DNA from: Shewanella oneidensis MR-1
Lineage (GTDB): Bacteria > Pseudomonadota > Gammaproteobacteria > Enterobacterales > Shewanellaceae
DNA length: 64,000 nucleotides
Assembly: GCF_000146165.2 (NCBI RefSeq)
Contig: NC_004347.2
Location: 4,201,029 to 4,265,028 of the forward strand
Direction: 5' to 3'
The position numbers and the translations under genes are program-made. Under the pieces are notes generated by a model that searched no databases, was not told where the DNA came from, and saw nothing but the letters and a program-made list of their open reading frames with translations. This document shows, in pieces, positions 37,028 through 47,185 of the stretch (position 1 is the stretch's first letter; each line of letters starts with the position of its first letter).

Positions 37028-37400
37028 TCGGCGCGCATTTTCGCCTTAAACAAGCAGGAAGACAAGCAAAAAACCATAGTTTGCTTCACAGTCCTTATCT
37101 TTGTCTCAAAAATTGGCTTTTCACGTCTTTGCTAAATCACATTGATGACACTAAAGGCCAAAAGTCACATTTACCACAAAATTGACACTGCCAAACAAAT
37201 GACCAATAAATGCGAACTTCAAATAAAATAAACCACAAAATCATTTTTTATATAAATTTTTAAGACTTTATGCATAATAACCATGAACTAAGAAAGCATA
37301 TAAAAACAATAAAAGCTCACTTAAACCACCCGTTAATCAGAATTAACACTGTTTTTCACCAAACTAAACACAACTTAAGCACCTTAGACTATTTTGGTTA

Positions 37401-37418
37401 TTTTTTATCGATAAAAAA
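37401..37418. promoter_or_regulatory. Perfect 18-bp palindrome before the chitinase gene
   Basis: TTTTTTATCGATAAAAAA lies 12 bases upstream of the chitinase start, next to its AAGG ribosome site. It could be an operator or an mRNA hairpin. No protein is assigned. Confidence 0.4.
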
Positions 37419-37429
37419 GGCAAGACTCA

Positions 37430-39619
37430 ATGAAATCTTTTAAATTCAATACACTGTTTAGCTGCATAGCACTCTCCACAGCGGTATTAGCCTCCCCAGC
37501 AAGTGCACAGGGGTCAATGATGGTTAACCCGCAAGCTGGTGTCGTCGTGGGTTACTGGCATAACTGGTGTGGTGGCGCTGGCTATAAAGGTGGCGTTGCT
37601 CCATGTGTTAGCTTGGCGCAGGTGAACCCTCAATATAATGTTGTCGATATCTCATTCATGAAGGTATATGGCGCAACAGGAAGTATCCCTACTTTTAAAC
37701 TCGATCCCGCTGTTGGCTTATCTGAAGCACAATTTATTGACCAAATTGGTGAACTCAATCGCCAAGGCCGCGCGGTATTAATCGCATTGGGCGGCGCTGA
37801 CGCACACATTGAGCTTCGCAAAGGACAAGAACACGATCTGGCCAATGAAATTATTCGTCTGGTTGAAAAGTACGGCTTTGATGGACTGGATATCGATTTA
37901 GAGCAAGCTGCCGTAACGGCTGCAGATAACCAAATCGTCATTCCCGCGGCGCTACGGATCGTTAAAGATCATTACCGTAAACAGCAGAAAAACTTTTTAA
38001 TCACCATGGCACCCGAATTCCCTTACCTCACTACAGGGGGAAAATACGTGCCTTATATCAACGCCCTTGAAGGTTATTATGATTGGATTAATCCACAGTT
38101 TTACAACCAAGGCGGCGATGGCATTTATATCGAAGGCATAGGTTGGATTGCCCAAAACAACGACAGTTTAAAGCAAGAATTTATTTACCATATCTCTGAC
38201 GCGCTAGTGAATGGCACAAACGGCTTCACTAAAATCCCCCATGACAAGCTAGTTTTTGGTATTCCAACCAATATTGATGCCGCAGCTACAGGGTATGTCA
38301 GCGATCCAAATGCATTGTTTGCAGCCTTTGAACAATTAAAGAACCAAGGACAACCGTTACGCGGCCTTATGACATGGTCAGTGAACTGGGATATGGGCAA
38401 AAATGCCGCTGGGCAGGCCTATAATGAGTCGTTTATTAAGGCATATGGACCCTTTATCCACGGCCAAGATATCACTCCACCTGAACCTGAAAACGGTAAA
38501 CCTATTTTCAGTGGCCTAAGCAATACTCGTGTTAAATTAGGCGGAACCTTCAATGCTATGGACGGAGTAAGCGCCTATGATGAAGAAGATAAAGATCTGA
38601 CCCAACAAATCCAAGTCACAGGCGACGTTAACACCAACCAGATTGGCCTCTATCCCCTGACATATAAAGTGACAGATTCCGACAATAACACCACTGAACA
38701 AGTGCGTACGGTTGAAGTGTATAACACTAAACCGGAGCTATCTGGTGTTAGCAACACCACAATCATACTTGCAACCCCATTTGATGCTATGGCTGGCGTC
38801 AGCGCCACAGATGCTGAAGATGGCAACTTAACCCCAAATATCCGTGTTGAAGGCGAAGTGGATAGCAATCGTGTGGGCCAATATCAACTGACCTATAGCG
38901 TTAGCGATAGCGCAGGTGAACAAACCCGCGCAGTACGCCTTGTAACCGTGCAAGAACAAGGTGCTGTGTGTGAAAATCTATGGAGCGCTAGCAAAATTTA
39001 CCTAGGTGGCGACACAGTAAATTATGCTGGAAAAATTTGGTTAGCGGGATGGTGGACTCAAGGTGAACAACCTGATTTGGCAGGCGAGTGGGGTGTTTGG
39101 AAGTCTAAGGGCGACAGCGATTGTGACTCAGGCTTACCTCCGGTTATCACTCCTAACTTTACAGTGAGTGGCTTAGCCTCAAGCTACATTCTCAATCAAG
39201 GTCAAGTTAGCATTAATTTTAACGTTAACACGAACCAAGCAATGGAGTTAACCGCTAACCTCACTCAAGAGCAACGAATCCTTGCTAGCACGACTGCAAC
39301 AATAAATGGCAACGGTGCCATGGTATTACAAGCGGAATCATTGGAAGCGGGTGCTTATCAAGTTGTGATCAGCGCTAAAGATAAGAATCTTACGCAGTCC
39401 TATAACGTCTCGCTAGTTCAAGGTGATGATGGTAGTGAACCCGTTGAATACCCAGCCTATGTCGCAGGTAATCAATATCAAGCGGGGAATATTGTTACAA
39501 ACGCCGGTGGTGTCTACCAATGCCGACCTTGGCCAAACAGTGGTTGGTGTAGCGGCTCAGCGCCTTACTATGCGCCAGGTACAGGTAGCGCTTGGCAAGA
39601 TGCGTGGACTAAGCATTAA
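37430..39619 (+). CDS. Secreted GH18 chitinase with Ig-like and chitin-binding modules
   Basis: 729 residues with a signal peptide cleaved near SAQG. The GH18 barrel (about 30-345) carries the catalytic DGLDIDLE (D151 to proton donor E158). Two DUF5011-type Ig modules (about 355-425 and 435-510) repeat the pattern FNAMDGVSAYDEEDKDLT / FDAMAGVSATDAEDGNLT. A CBM5/12-like module follows (CENLWSASKIYLGGDTVNY, about 513-565), then a linker Ig-like region and a C-terminal second binding module (YVAGNQYQAGNIVTNAGGVY). It hydrolyses chitin outside the cell, probably via type II secretion. ATG 37430 follows AAGG. Confidence 0.92.
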   Translation: MKSFKFNTLFSCIALSTAVLASPASAQGSMMVNPQAGVVVGYWHNWCGGAGYKGGVAPCVSLAQVNPQYNVVDISFMKVYGATGSIPTFKLDPAVGLSEAQFIDQIGELNRQGRAVLIALGGADAHIELRKGQEHDLANEIIRLVEKYGFDGLDIDLEQAAVTAADNQIVIPAALRIVKDHYRKQQKNFLITMAPEFPYLTTGGKYVPYINALEGYYDWINPQFYNQGGDGIYIEGIGWIAQNNDSLKQEFIYHISDALVNGTNGFTKIPHDKLVFGIPTNIDAAATGYVSDPNALFAAFEQLKNQGQPLRGLMTWSVNWDMGKNAAGQAYNESFIKAYGPFIHGQDITPPEPENGKPIFSGLSNTRVKLGGTFNAMDGVSAYDEEDKDLTQQIQVTGDVNTNQIGLYPLTYKVTDSDNNTTEQVRTVEVYNTKPELSGVSNTTIILATPFDAMAGVSATDAEDGNLTPNIRVEGEVDSNRVGQYQLTYSVSDSAGEQTRAVRLVTVQEQGAVCENLWSASKIYLGGDTVNYAGKIWLAGWWTQGEQPDLAGEWGVWKSKGDSDCDSGLPPVITPNFTVSGLASSYILNQGQVSINFNVNTNQAMELTANLTQEQRILASTTATINGNGAMVLQAESLEAGAYQVVISAKDKNLTQSYNVSLVQGDDGSEPVEYPAYVAGNQYQAGNIVTNAGGVYQCRPWPNSGWCSGSAPYYAPGTGSAWQDAWTKH

Positions 39620-39778
39620 TACTAGCGTTGCGGTCATATTACTTTGACAACAAGCCCTGCGGCATCTTGTGATGCCAAAGGGCAAATCTTTGGATTCATT
39701 TCACAACCAATTCAATACAAAAGTGAAATTAAGCCCTTAAAAATCTTCCTAAGCACACTCTCGCCACAAGTTCACAAG

Positions 39779-40915
39779 CTAAACCCAAGCCCGCGCTCGG
39801 CGGTGAATACCTAAGAGGGCTAAGCCAAAAAACACCGCAAACAAGACCCAAAGCTGTAACCACTTTGGTAATACACTCGCCCAGCTAGCGCCCATTTGAT
39901 TGAGTTCTAACATCCCCATAATGGCCGGAACGGCAGGAATCATCTGCGAGCCCAGCACCAAAGGCTCAGGGATTAAGGCAATTGGCCAGACAAAACCAGA
40001 GACAAACAGGATCGGCATTGAAATTAATAGCAATACTTGAGTCGGCAAATCGCGGCGGGTAAACAAGGTGCTCATCGCGACTCCGGCCGCCGCAGTCGCC
40101 AGTAAAAACGGTAATAACCACAGTGCGACAAGGCCAAAATTCGCTTGAATACTCACATTATACCAGTGGTAGCAATAGCCCACATAAAAGCTGGTAAACA
40201 GGAGATAAATCAACATAAACGCTAAAATTCGACCGCAAACCAATTGCAGCGGCGACACCTGCTGCCAATAGCCCTGATGGCGCCACTGGCCAGCACCTAA
40301 AATGCCAGTGCCGATCAGCAGCGTTTGATGCAGGATCAGTAAAAATAACCCCGGCACCACATAGGGCGTATAGCCTAGGCTTGGGTTAAAGGCGGGCATG
40401 CTGTTTAAGTGCAGCGAGTTCAGGTTCTGCTCGGCCTCTTTAGGATTTTTCCCTTGGGCTAACATACCAATCCATTGTATTTGCTTACCCGCATCCATCC
40501 CCGCACTGACAAGACCTTCAGCCACAGCGGAGTAGATCAAAAAGTAACTGGCATCGCCACCGTAACTTAAGGTCACGCCCTTACCGAGCAGCAAATCGCG
40601 GCGAAATCCTTCAGGGATCACCAATAAACCGTGAGCCTTACCCGTTTCGATAAAGCGCTTCGCCTCGGTGATTGAGCCGACTTGGCCTATTACTTGGATT
40701 TTTGCACTCGCATCGGCGTGGCGAATCAACTGACGACTTAAGGAGGAATGGTCTAAATCCACCACGATCAGTTGCTGCTCAGTGGGGACTTGGTGCAAAT
40801 AGGGCAAAGGATAAAGCACCGAATAAAATAGCACACCGCCAAATAGTGTTACAGCGATCGCCTTATCGCTAACAATCGCCTTTAATTCAGTGAGCACTAA
40901 CTGCCATAAATTCAT
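39779..40915 (-). CDS. ABC-2 type export permease (YhhJ-like), second copy
   Basis: 378 residues: an N-terminal TM, a large periplasmic loop containing VVDLDHSSLSRQLIRHADAS and GLLVIPEGFRRDLLLG, then five TM helices. This is the YhhJ/YbhR permease layout. Its stop-to-start spacing from the preceding permease is 1 bp, so the two are cotranslated and probably heterodimerise. No ATP-binding protein is encoded in this operon, which such permeases need. It is the last gene of a tolC-hlyD-permease-permease operon. Confidence 0.85.
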   Translation of the reverse strand: MNLWQLVLTELKAIVSDKAIAVTLFGGVLFYSVLYPLPYLHQVPTEQQLIVVDLDHSSLSRQLIRHADASAKIQVIGQVGSITEAKRFIETGKAHGLLVIPEGFRRDLLLGKGVTLSYGGDASYFLIYSAVAEGLVSAGMDAGKQIQWIGMLAQGKNPKEAEQNLNSLHLNSMPAFNPSLGYTPYVVPGLFLLILHQTLLIGTGILGAGQWRHQGYWQQVSPLQLVCGRILAFMLIYLLFTSFYVGYCYHWYNVSIQANFGLVALWLLPFLLATAAAGVAMSTLFTRRDLPTQVLLLISMPILFVSGFVWPIALIPEPLVLGSQMIPAVPAIMGMLELNQMGASWASVLPKWLQLWVLFAVFFGLALLGIHRRARAWV

Positions 40916-40916
40916 G

Positions 40917-42224
40917 TTATTGCCCCTTCAGTGGCAGAGACGCATCGGCGTTTGCAGCCGCCTCAGAGTTAGCATTGACCGTCATCGGCAGAAGTTTGTT
41001 CGCCAAGGCATAAATCACGGGGAATAGGCAAATAAATCCCCAATAGCTACTCAATTGCTGTGCCACCGTTGGCCAAGCAGCACCATAACTGACCACGCTC
41101 ACGTGGGACTCAATATAATGGCTTGATGGCATAACAAGTCGCCACCACTGGGCGAGTTGTGGCATTTCGTGGGTAGGGAAAGTGATCCCCATAAAGGCAA
41201 AGGCAGGCGCAAATAACGCCGTACAAAAACTGATGACCCGCGCGCTATCACGCATCAGCACAAACACCAGTAACACCAAACTCCATACCGCCAGCAACAT
41301 GATCAACTGGGCAAAGAGCAGTAGGGCTAAGCTGCCCGCCAAAGGCAAGGCTAAATACTGATACAGCCATGTGAGGATAAACCCACCCTGTAACATCAAG
41401 ATAGGCGTAAACAACAGGATCTTAGCCAACACCTTAGGCCAAAAATGCTCGGTTAACCGATTGGATATCCCACCCACTGACTGAGCGGCATTAAGGTGCA
41501 ACTCGCGATTTAAGCTGTTAGCGATCACCAACATAGATAACAACTGCCACAGCGCGACCAATACGGGCGGCACTAAAAAGCCAATGTAGTTATTATTGCG
41601 ATTAAACAGTGCCGTGGTTTGGCTTTTGACTGGGCTCAAATTCACCGCCACTTGGGATTTTGGCGTGCCCGTCATCAGTTGCTTTAGCCCTGCAACTTGT
41701 AACAGTCCATCTCCTAAACTCATCTGAATCTGGCTTGACAGCAGTTTTCCCACCAGCAAAAATTGGCTGTTATAGCGCACATCGATAGTGGGTGTATGAC
41801 CGGTGAGTAGATCCTTTTTCATATCATAGGGGAAAACTACCACCGCATAGACCTGCGCCTGCTGCATCGCGGTAATGGCCGAAGAGAGATCGGTAAAACT
41901 CTGGGGATCTGTCACAGGGTTGGCTTTGAGTTGACGGGTCAACATCCGGCTAAGTTGGCTATGGTCTAGGTCAACAATCGCCACGGGCAACTGCCGCGGT
42001 AAACCCGCACTAAATAACCACCACAGACACAATATGCCCAGCAGCGGAATATAACTGATTAAAGCCAGTTGCCAAGGATCGCGCCACAATGCCCTAAGCT
42101 CGCGGCGCACCAATGCCATGAGCAACGCCATAAAGCCAGAGGATGCAGGATGCACCGCATTCTGAGCCTCATTCAAAGACTTAGGCTCGCTCAAACGCGT
42201 GGGCTCGTTCGGTAACTGGGCCAC
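40917..42224 (-). CDS. ABC-2 type export permease (YhhJ-like), first copy
   Basis: 435 residues, about 57 longer than its neighbour because of an N-terminal extension and a hydrophilic tail. The order is the same: a TM near 55-75, the periplasmic loop with AIVDLDHSQLSRMLTRQLKANP and YAVVVFPYDMKKDLLTG, then five TM helices. It is clearly paralogous to the following gene. The HlyD gene ends 5 bp upstream. Substrate unknown. Confidence 0.85.
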   Translation of the reverse strand: MAQLPNEPTRLSEPKSLNEAQNAVHPASSGFMALLMALVRRELRALWRDPWQLALISYIPLLGILCLWWLFSAGLPRQLPVAIVDLDHSQLSRMLTRQLKANPVTDPQSFTDLSSAITAMQQAQVYAVVVFPYDMKKDLLTGHTPTIDVRYNSQFLLVGKLLSSQIQMSLGDGLLQVAGLKQLMTGTPKSQVAVNLSPVKSQTTALFNRNNNYIGFLVPPVLVALWQLLSMLVIANSLNRELHLNAAQSVGGISNRLTEHFWPKVLAKILLFTPILMLQGGFILTWLYQYLALPLAGSLALLLFAQLIMLLAVWSLVLLVFVLMRDSARVISFCTALFAPAFAFMGITFPTHEMPQLAQWWRLVMPSSHYIESHVSVVSYGAAWPTVAQQLSSYWGFICLFPVIYALANKLLPMTVNANSEAAANADASLPLKGQ

Positions 42225-42229
42225 AATCG

Positions 42230-43204
42230 TTACTCACCATTGAGCAACACGGACATACCGACGCGCAGATCCGCAATGGGCGCCGTTGGGCGCAGTTCCA
42301 CCTCAAAGGTGCGCATATCAAAATCATGGCCACTTTCGGTTGAACGCCAAGTCGCAAAGTCACCCATCACACTGATATGGGATACAGTAAACTCTAGCGT
42401 TTTATCTAGCGCTGGCAGGGTTAATTGCAGTTTATCGCCCTTTTTAAAACGCTTTAGCTGGTCTTCACGTACTTGGAATACCGCCCAAGCGTCCTGCATA
42501 TCAATCAGACTCACCACAGGGAAGCCGCTCGGCGCCAGTTCACCTGCTTGCAATAATACTTCGCTAATTTCCCCAGATTTAGGCGCACGCATTTGGCTAT
42601 CGGCCATAATGGCACTGACTTCTTTCACCGCGCCTTCAGCCATACGCGCATTCCCCGCCGCAGCGGCTTTGGTTTCTACCCGCGCGCCTTCTTCAGCCAT
42701 TTGATACATGGCTAACGCCGCTTGTTCTGTGTACTTAGCCGCTTGCCACTGGGTAAAAGCTTCATCGCGTTTTTGCCGCGCAGCGACTCCTTCAGCAAAT
42801 AAGTTTTCGACTCGGGTATAAGTGGTTTTTGCCAGCGTTGCTGCCGCTTGCGCCTTGAGCCATTGCTCCTTAGCTGCCATCACTTCTTGGCTGCGGGCAC
42901 CATTATTTGCCTCTTGTTGCAAGGCTTTGGCGGCATCACGGCCACCTTCGGCCTGCATGAGCTTGGCATCTAGCTCTGGGCTGTGGATAGCAAACAGTAA
43001 ATCACCTTCGTTGACACTATCGCCACGGCGCACAAGCACTTGCTCGACCCGCCCAGGCACCTTAGAGGAAACGTTATATTCGCGGGCTTCAATCTGCCCC
43101 TGCAGCACACTCGGCTTTGGGCTATAAGCCAATTTGAGCCCATAGGCTAAAATAAGGCCTAATGCGACCAACGCCGTTAGAGCAAGAATTCTGTTAGCGC
43201 GCAT
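42230..43204 (-). CDS. HlyD-family membrane-fusion protein
   Basis: 324 residues from ATG 43204 (GGAG upstream), overlapping the TolC-like gene by 11 bases. A longer frame to 43255 lacks support. There is an N-terminal TM (about 5-24), a lipoyl half-motif YNVSSKVPGRVEQVLVRRGD, a long Ala/Gln-rich coiled hairpin, and a second lipoyl half MRAPKSGEISEVLLQAGE. It resembles the YhiI adaptor that works with the YhhJ permease and the RbbA ATPase. It bridges the permeases to the outer-membrane channel. Confidence 0.88.
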   Translation of the reverse strand: MRANRILALTALVALGLILAYGLKLAYSPKPSVLQGQIEAREYNVSSKVPGRVEQVLVRRGDSVNEGDLLFAIHSPELDAKLMQAEGGRDAAKALQQEANNGARSQEVMAAKEQWLKAQAAATLAKTTYTRVENLFAEGVAARQKRDEAFTQWQAAKYTEQAALAMYQMAEEGARVETKAAAAGNARMAEGAVKEVSAIMADSQMRAPKSGEISEVLLQAGELAPSGFPVVSLIDMQDAWAVFQVREDQLKRFKKGDKLQLTLPALDKTLEFTVSHISVMGDFATWRSTESGHDFDMRTFEVELRPTAPIADLRVGMSVLLNGE

Positions 43205-44615
43205 TGATAGTCTCCTGCGATTGAATGCCTGTGGCACTGCGACCGATAAATTCATCTAATTGACCACTGATGGCCATTAATCTGGCATAGGCTTGCACAT
43301 AACGATAACGGGCACCGAGTTGCTGAGTTTTAACTGCGCTCAGTTTTAATTCGGCATCCACTCTGTCAATAGAGGTTGAAAGCCCTTGATTAAAGGCGAT
43401 TTCCCTTAGGCGTAAGTTTTCACTCGCCAATTCAAGTGAGGTATTGAGTGAGTTGACCTCTTCCTCGGCCTGCAACAGCTGGCGATAACTTTGATCGAGC
43501 AGCAAACTTAAGTCTTGGCGTGTTTGCGCCTTAGTGTAACGGGCTTGCAGCAAAGCGCTCTTAGCCGCTTCGACTTTACCACTGCGGCCATCGCGGCTCA
43601 GCAAGGGCACTTTTACTCCAACGCCGACCATCCAGTCCGGCTCGACCTTAGAAAACAAGCTGTCATCTTCGTATAGGGTGTAATTACCAAAGAGAAAAAC
43701 CGTGGGATGATATTTACCTTTCTCCAAGGAAACCAAACCATTGGCTTGCGCCTCTTTAGCCTCAAGCAGTTTAAGCGCCGGATGTTGATTTAAGGTCATT
43801 TGGGTCAAGTCCCCCAATGACGGCGCCTGTGGCAGCACAAATAGCGGCGAGTTAGTACTGACATCACTCTGCTGTAACATACGTGATAGGGCGATAACGG
43901 CCATTTCATGTTGACGGCGGGCGCTACCTAAATTGACCTTAGCATTATCTAAGGCGACTTGGGCATTGAGGCGCTCGACTTTAGCAATTTGTCCTTCACG
44001 TTCAAGGGCTAGCGCATGGTCAACGTGCTTAGTTAAGGAGGCCACCAGCTCAGTTTGGGTATTAACTAAAGACTGAGTCACATCAACGGCATAGTACCTA
44101 TCAACCAACTGAGTGAATAAGTCGCGGCTAGCTAACTGTAATTCCTGTTGTTTCTCGGCCACCATGGCGGCATGAATGCCTTGGGCTGCGGTGATCTGCC
44201 CACCAGTATAGATAGGCCACATCGCCTGTAAGCTGGCGCGGAAAATATCTTGCTCGGTAAAAGGCGTAACAAATAATGATCCCGGAATACTCGCCAAGGC
44301 GCCGCCGAGGGCGGGTGGCAAGGTCGCAGGATCAAGTGAAGCTAAGGGATTGAGATCCCTTAAATCTAATTCAATCGGTTTTTCAAGGTGGGTATAACTG
44401 CCATTCAGACTGAGGGACGGCAGATTTAAACTTTCGCCCGCCTCTTGCTCTCCCTTGGCGCGATTCACCTCTTGGGATTGGGCCTGAAGTTTATCGCTCA
44501 CCTTAAGGACTTGCTGCCAAGCCTCAGTAAAACTACTGGGCTGGGCATAGGTCGCTAACGGGGCGAGCGAGGGCAAACACCATAAACCCAGCCATGCCAT
44601 ACGTGATAGTTTCAT
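43194..44615 (-). CDS. TolC-family outer-membrane efflux protein
   Basis: 473 residues from ATG 44615 (AGAGG upstream). A signal peptide ends near TYAQ. Two homologous halves each contain long heptad-rich helices, and the typical DLFTQLVDRYYAVDVTQ and ARYTKAQTRQDLSLLLDQSYRQL stretches. It forms the trimeric outer-membrane duct. It is first in the export operon. A 16-bp palindrome lies 10 bases upstream of the start. Confidence 0.88.
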   Translation of the reverse strand: MKLSRMAWLGLWCLPSLAPLATYAQPSSFTEAWQQVLKVSDKLQAQSQEVNRAKGEQEAGESLNLPSLSLNGSYTHLEKPIELDLRDLNPLASLDPATLPPALGGALASIPGSLFVTPFTEQDIFRASLQAMWPIYTGGQITAAQGIHAAMVAEKQQELQLASRDLFTQLVDRYYAVDVTQSLVNTQTELVASLTKHVDHALALEREGQIAKVERLNAQVALDNAKVNLGSARRQHEMAVIALSRMLQQSDVSTNSPLFVLPQAPSLGDLTQMTLNQHPALKLLEAKEAQANGLVSLEKGKYHPTVFLFGNYTLYEDDSLFSKVEPDWMVGVGVKVPLLSRDGRSGKVEAAKSALLQARYTKAQTRQDLSLLLDQSYRQLLQAEEEVNSLNTSLELASENLRLREIAFNQGLSTSIDRVDAELKLSAVKTQQLGARYRYVQAYARLMAISGQLDEFIGRSATGIQSQETINAR

Positions 44616-44624
44616 TAACACCTC

Positions 44625-44640
44625 TAGAGTAGTTACTCTA
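44625..44640 (-). promoter_or_regulatory. Palindromic operator-like site before the tolC-like gene
   Basis: TAGAGTA-GT-TACTCTA is a perfect 7+7 palindrome with 2 central bases, centred about 18 bases upstream of the start codon. It is compatible with a TetR- or MerR-type regulator, but no such gene is adjacent. The following 44641-44748 contains TTCTAGG-like simple repeats (44714-44740). Confidence 0.5.
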
Positions 44641-44748
44641 ATTTCCTTTGCAAATGATAACATCCATAGTGAAAGGCAGCCAGAACCCACCACTGGAAGT
44701 GTTGGGTAAGTTCGAGGTTTCTAGATTCTAGGCTCTAGGTTCTCGCTT

Positions 44749-46197
44749 TTATGCAGTACCGCCTACGGTTAGTTTGTCGAGCTTAAGGGTCGGTTGACCC
44801 ACACCCACAGGCACGCTTTGGCCATCCTTACCACATACGCCGACACCCTTATCTAGCGCCATGTCGTTACCCACCATGGAAATCTGGCTCATGGCCTCAG
44901 GACCATTACCAATCAGGGTCGCACCCTTAATCGCTTGAGTCACTTCACCATTTTCGATCAAATAGGCTTCGGAGGCTGAGAACACAAACTTGCCAGAGGT
45001 GATATCGACCTGACCACCGCCGAAGTTAGGCGCGTAAATGCCCTTCTTCACCGACTTGATGATGTCGCTCGGTTCGGACTCACCCGATGTCATATAGGTA
45101 TTGGTCATTCGCGGCATCGGCAGATGCGCATAGGATTCGCGGCGACCATTACCCGTTGGTGCAACGCCCATCAGGCGCGCATTTAATTTATCTTGTAGGT
45201 AACCTTTGAGAATACCGTCTTCAATTAACACGGTTCTCTGGGTTTGTACCCCTTCATCATCGATGCTCAGTGAGCCACGACGATTCGCAAGCGTGCCATC
45301 GTCCACCACAGTCACGAGTTTCGACGCCACTTGCTGACCAACCATGCCACTAAAGGCACTGCTGCCCTTACGGTTAAAGTCACCTTCAAGTCCATGACCA
45401 ACCGCCTCATGGAGTAACACCCCCGGCCAGCCATTGCCTAACACCACGGTCATTTCCCCTGCTGGAGCATCGATGGCATTCAGGTTGACCTGCGCTTGAC
45501 GCACCGCTTCGCGGGCGAAAGCAAAGCACATCGGCAAACCAGTGTCATCATTGACCATTAACACGCTGTAATCGTGACGACCACCACCACCAGCGCCACC
45601 ACGTTCACGTTTACCGTTTTCTTCTAAAATCACACTGCAGTTAAAGCGCACTAAGGGACGAATGTCCGCGGCTAACGTACCATCGCTGGCGGCAACCAGT
45701 ATTTCTTCATGCACGCCCGCAAGACTGACCACCACTTGAATAATCCGGCTATCTAGACTGCGAATAAACGCATCGGCTTCTTTCAGCAGGTTGATTTTTT
45801 TGACTTCTTCCATCGCCGCAATCGGATCTAAGCTGTCGTATAACGCCAATGCTTTTTGACGTTTAAAGGCTTGCACTTGAGTTTGCTCACCCGCACTAGC
45901 AATGCCACGGGCAGCTTCAACCGCAGCCGTTAATGCAGCAGGCGTAATATCATCGGCATAGGCAAAACCGGTTTTCTCGCCACTAATGGCGCGCACACCC
46001 ACACCACGCTCAATGTGGAAGCTACCATCTTTAATAATGCCATCTTCGAGCACCCAAGATTCATGGCGGCTACCTTGGAAATAGAGGTCAGAAAAATCGA
46101 CTTTATGTTGGTGTATGCTGTTTAAATACTGTTGTAAACCATCTAGGGCTAAGCCACCCTTTAATAAACTTTGCTCTACTTGTGCTAAAAAAGGCAT
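44749..46197 (-). CDS. tldD: Metalloprotease TldD
   Basis: 482 residues. The zinc motif is [11 protein letters not shown] (H263, E264, H268). The conserved [24 protein letters not shown] and the C-terminal [18 protein letters not shown] match TldD, which places a third ligand among the last residues. It is the catalytic half of the TldD/PmbA peptidase. It lies in the conserved block nit-yhdP-rng, 140 bp after the nitrilase-type gene. Confidence 0.96.
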   Translation of the reverse strand: MPFLAQVEQSLLKGGLALDGLQQYLNSIHQHKVDFSDLYFQGSRHESWVLEDGIIKDGSFHIERGVGVRAISGEKTGFAYADDITPAALTAAVEAARGIASAGEQTQVQAFKRQKALALYDSLDPIAAMEEVKKINLLKEADAFIRSLDSRIIQVVVSLAGVHEEILVAASDGTLAADIRPLVRFNCSVILEENGKRERGGAGGGGRHDYSVLMVNDDTGLPMCFAFAREAVRQAQVNLNAIDAPAGEMTVVLGNGWPGVLLHEAVGHGLEGDFNRKGSSAFSGMVGQQVASKLVTVVDDGTLANRRGSLSIDDEGVQTQRTVLIEDGILKGYLQDKLNARLMGVAPTGNGRRESYAHLPMPRMTNTYMTSGESEPSDIIKSVKKGIYAPNFGGGQVDITSGKFVFSASEAYLIENGEVTQAIKGATLIGNGPEAMSQISMVGNDMALDKGVGVCGKDGQSVPVGVGQPTLKLDKLTVGGTA

Positions 46198-46336
46198 CGA
46201 GGTTCTCTCTATTCGCTTAAGCGATCTTGCTTGGCTGAAATTCGCAACTCACTCATTTTTAAAATTATCTAAATTCGTTGTGAGTCTATTTATCTATGGC
46301 TTTTGTTCAGTGTTTAACGCATTCAGGATTAAACGC

Positions 46337-47185
46337 TTAGCGTTTAATCATCGGTACATTAAACCGATTATGTTGCATTACGGGCATTTTGCTGCGGATG
46401 CTATTCACCTCGGTTAAATCGATATCGGCATGTACCCAACCCGTTCCTGTTTTCCGCTCGGCAATGATGTTGCCCCAAGGGCCAATCACCATGCTTTGCC
46501 CCCAAGTTTCACGGCTACCTTGGTTATGGGCTCCCCACTGGGCAGCGGCTACGATAAAACATTGAGTCTCAATGGCTCTGGCCTGCAATAACACTTGCCA
46601 GTGGGCTTCTCCGGTGACCTTAGTAAAGGCCGAAGGAACGGTAATAATCTCGGCTCCAGCGAGACGCATTGCCCGAAATAAGTCAGGAAAGCGTAAATCA
46701 TAACAGATGGATAGGCCAATTTTGCCAAAAGGTGTATCGATAACACTGATATGATCGCCGGGGCAAAAGGTTTCGCTCTCGCGGTATTGTTTGGTGCCAT
46801 CGGCAACATCAACATCAAATAAATGCAGTTTATCGTAATGCCCTAAGGTATCACCTTTATCATCAAACAGATAACAACGGCTATAGACACGACCACCCTC
46901 CGCTAGCGCAGGAATCGTCCCTGCCACCATAAACACCCGATAGCGCGTAGCTAAAGCACTTAACGCTGATTTTAACTGGCTGTGATGACTATCGCCCGCA
47001 TAGGCAAGTTGCTGGCTCTCATGGCCACCAAACAATAAACTGCATTCGGGTAACACCACCAAATGAGGGGAATTATCGCCCCACTGCTGCCGCTCCTGAG
47101 TTAATTCCTCAAGCTGCGATTCGATAAACAACAGGTTCGCACTGACGTCGCGACTGCTCTGACATTGCAACAAGCTGATGCGCAT
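46337..47185 (-). CDS. Carbon-nitrogen hydrolase (nitrilase family, Nit-like amidase)
   Basis: 282 residues. The catalytic triad is visible as E47 (VVLPECSLL), K119 (HYDKLHLFD) and C161 (LSICYDLRFPDLFRA). The pattern resembles Nit1/YbeM-type deaminated-glutathione amidases. ATG 47185 has AAGGAGAG upstream and lies within the end of yhdP (77-base overlap, different frame), so coupling is likely. The substrate is inferred from family only. Confidence 0.88.
   Translation of the reverse strand: MRISLLQCQSSRDVSANLLFIESQLEELTQERQQWGDNSPHLVVLPECSLLFGGHESQQLAYAGDSHHSQLKSALSALATRYRVFMVAGTIPALAEGGRVYSRCYLFDDKGDTLGHYDKLHLFDVDVADGTKQYRESETFCPGDHISVIDTPFGKIGLSICYDLRFPDLFRAMRLAGAEIITVPSAFTKVTGEAHWQVLLQARAIETQCFIVAAAQWGAHNQGSRETWGQSMVIGPWGNIIAERKTGTGWVHADIDLTEVNSIRSKMPVMQHNRFNVPMIKR

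Noticed and set aside
36947..37135. 62-codon plus-strand frame across the orphan terminator
   Set aside because: A strong terminator lies within it and no ribosome site precedes it.
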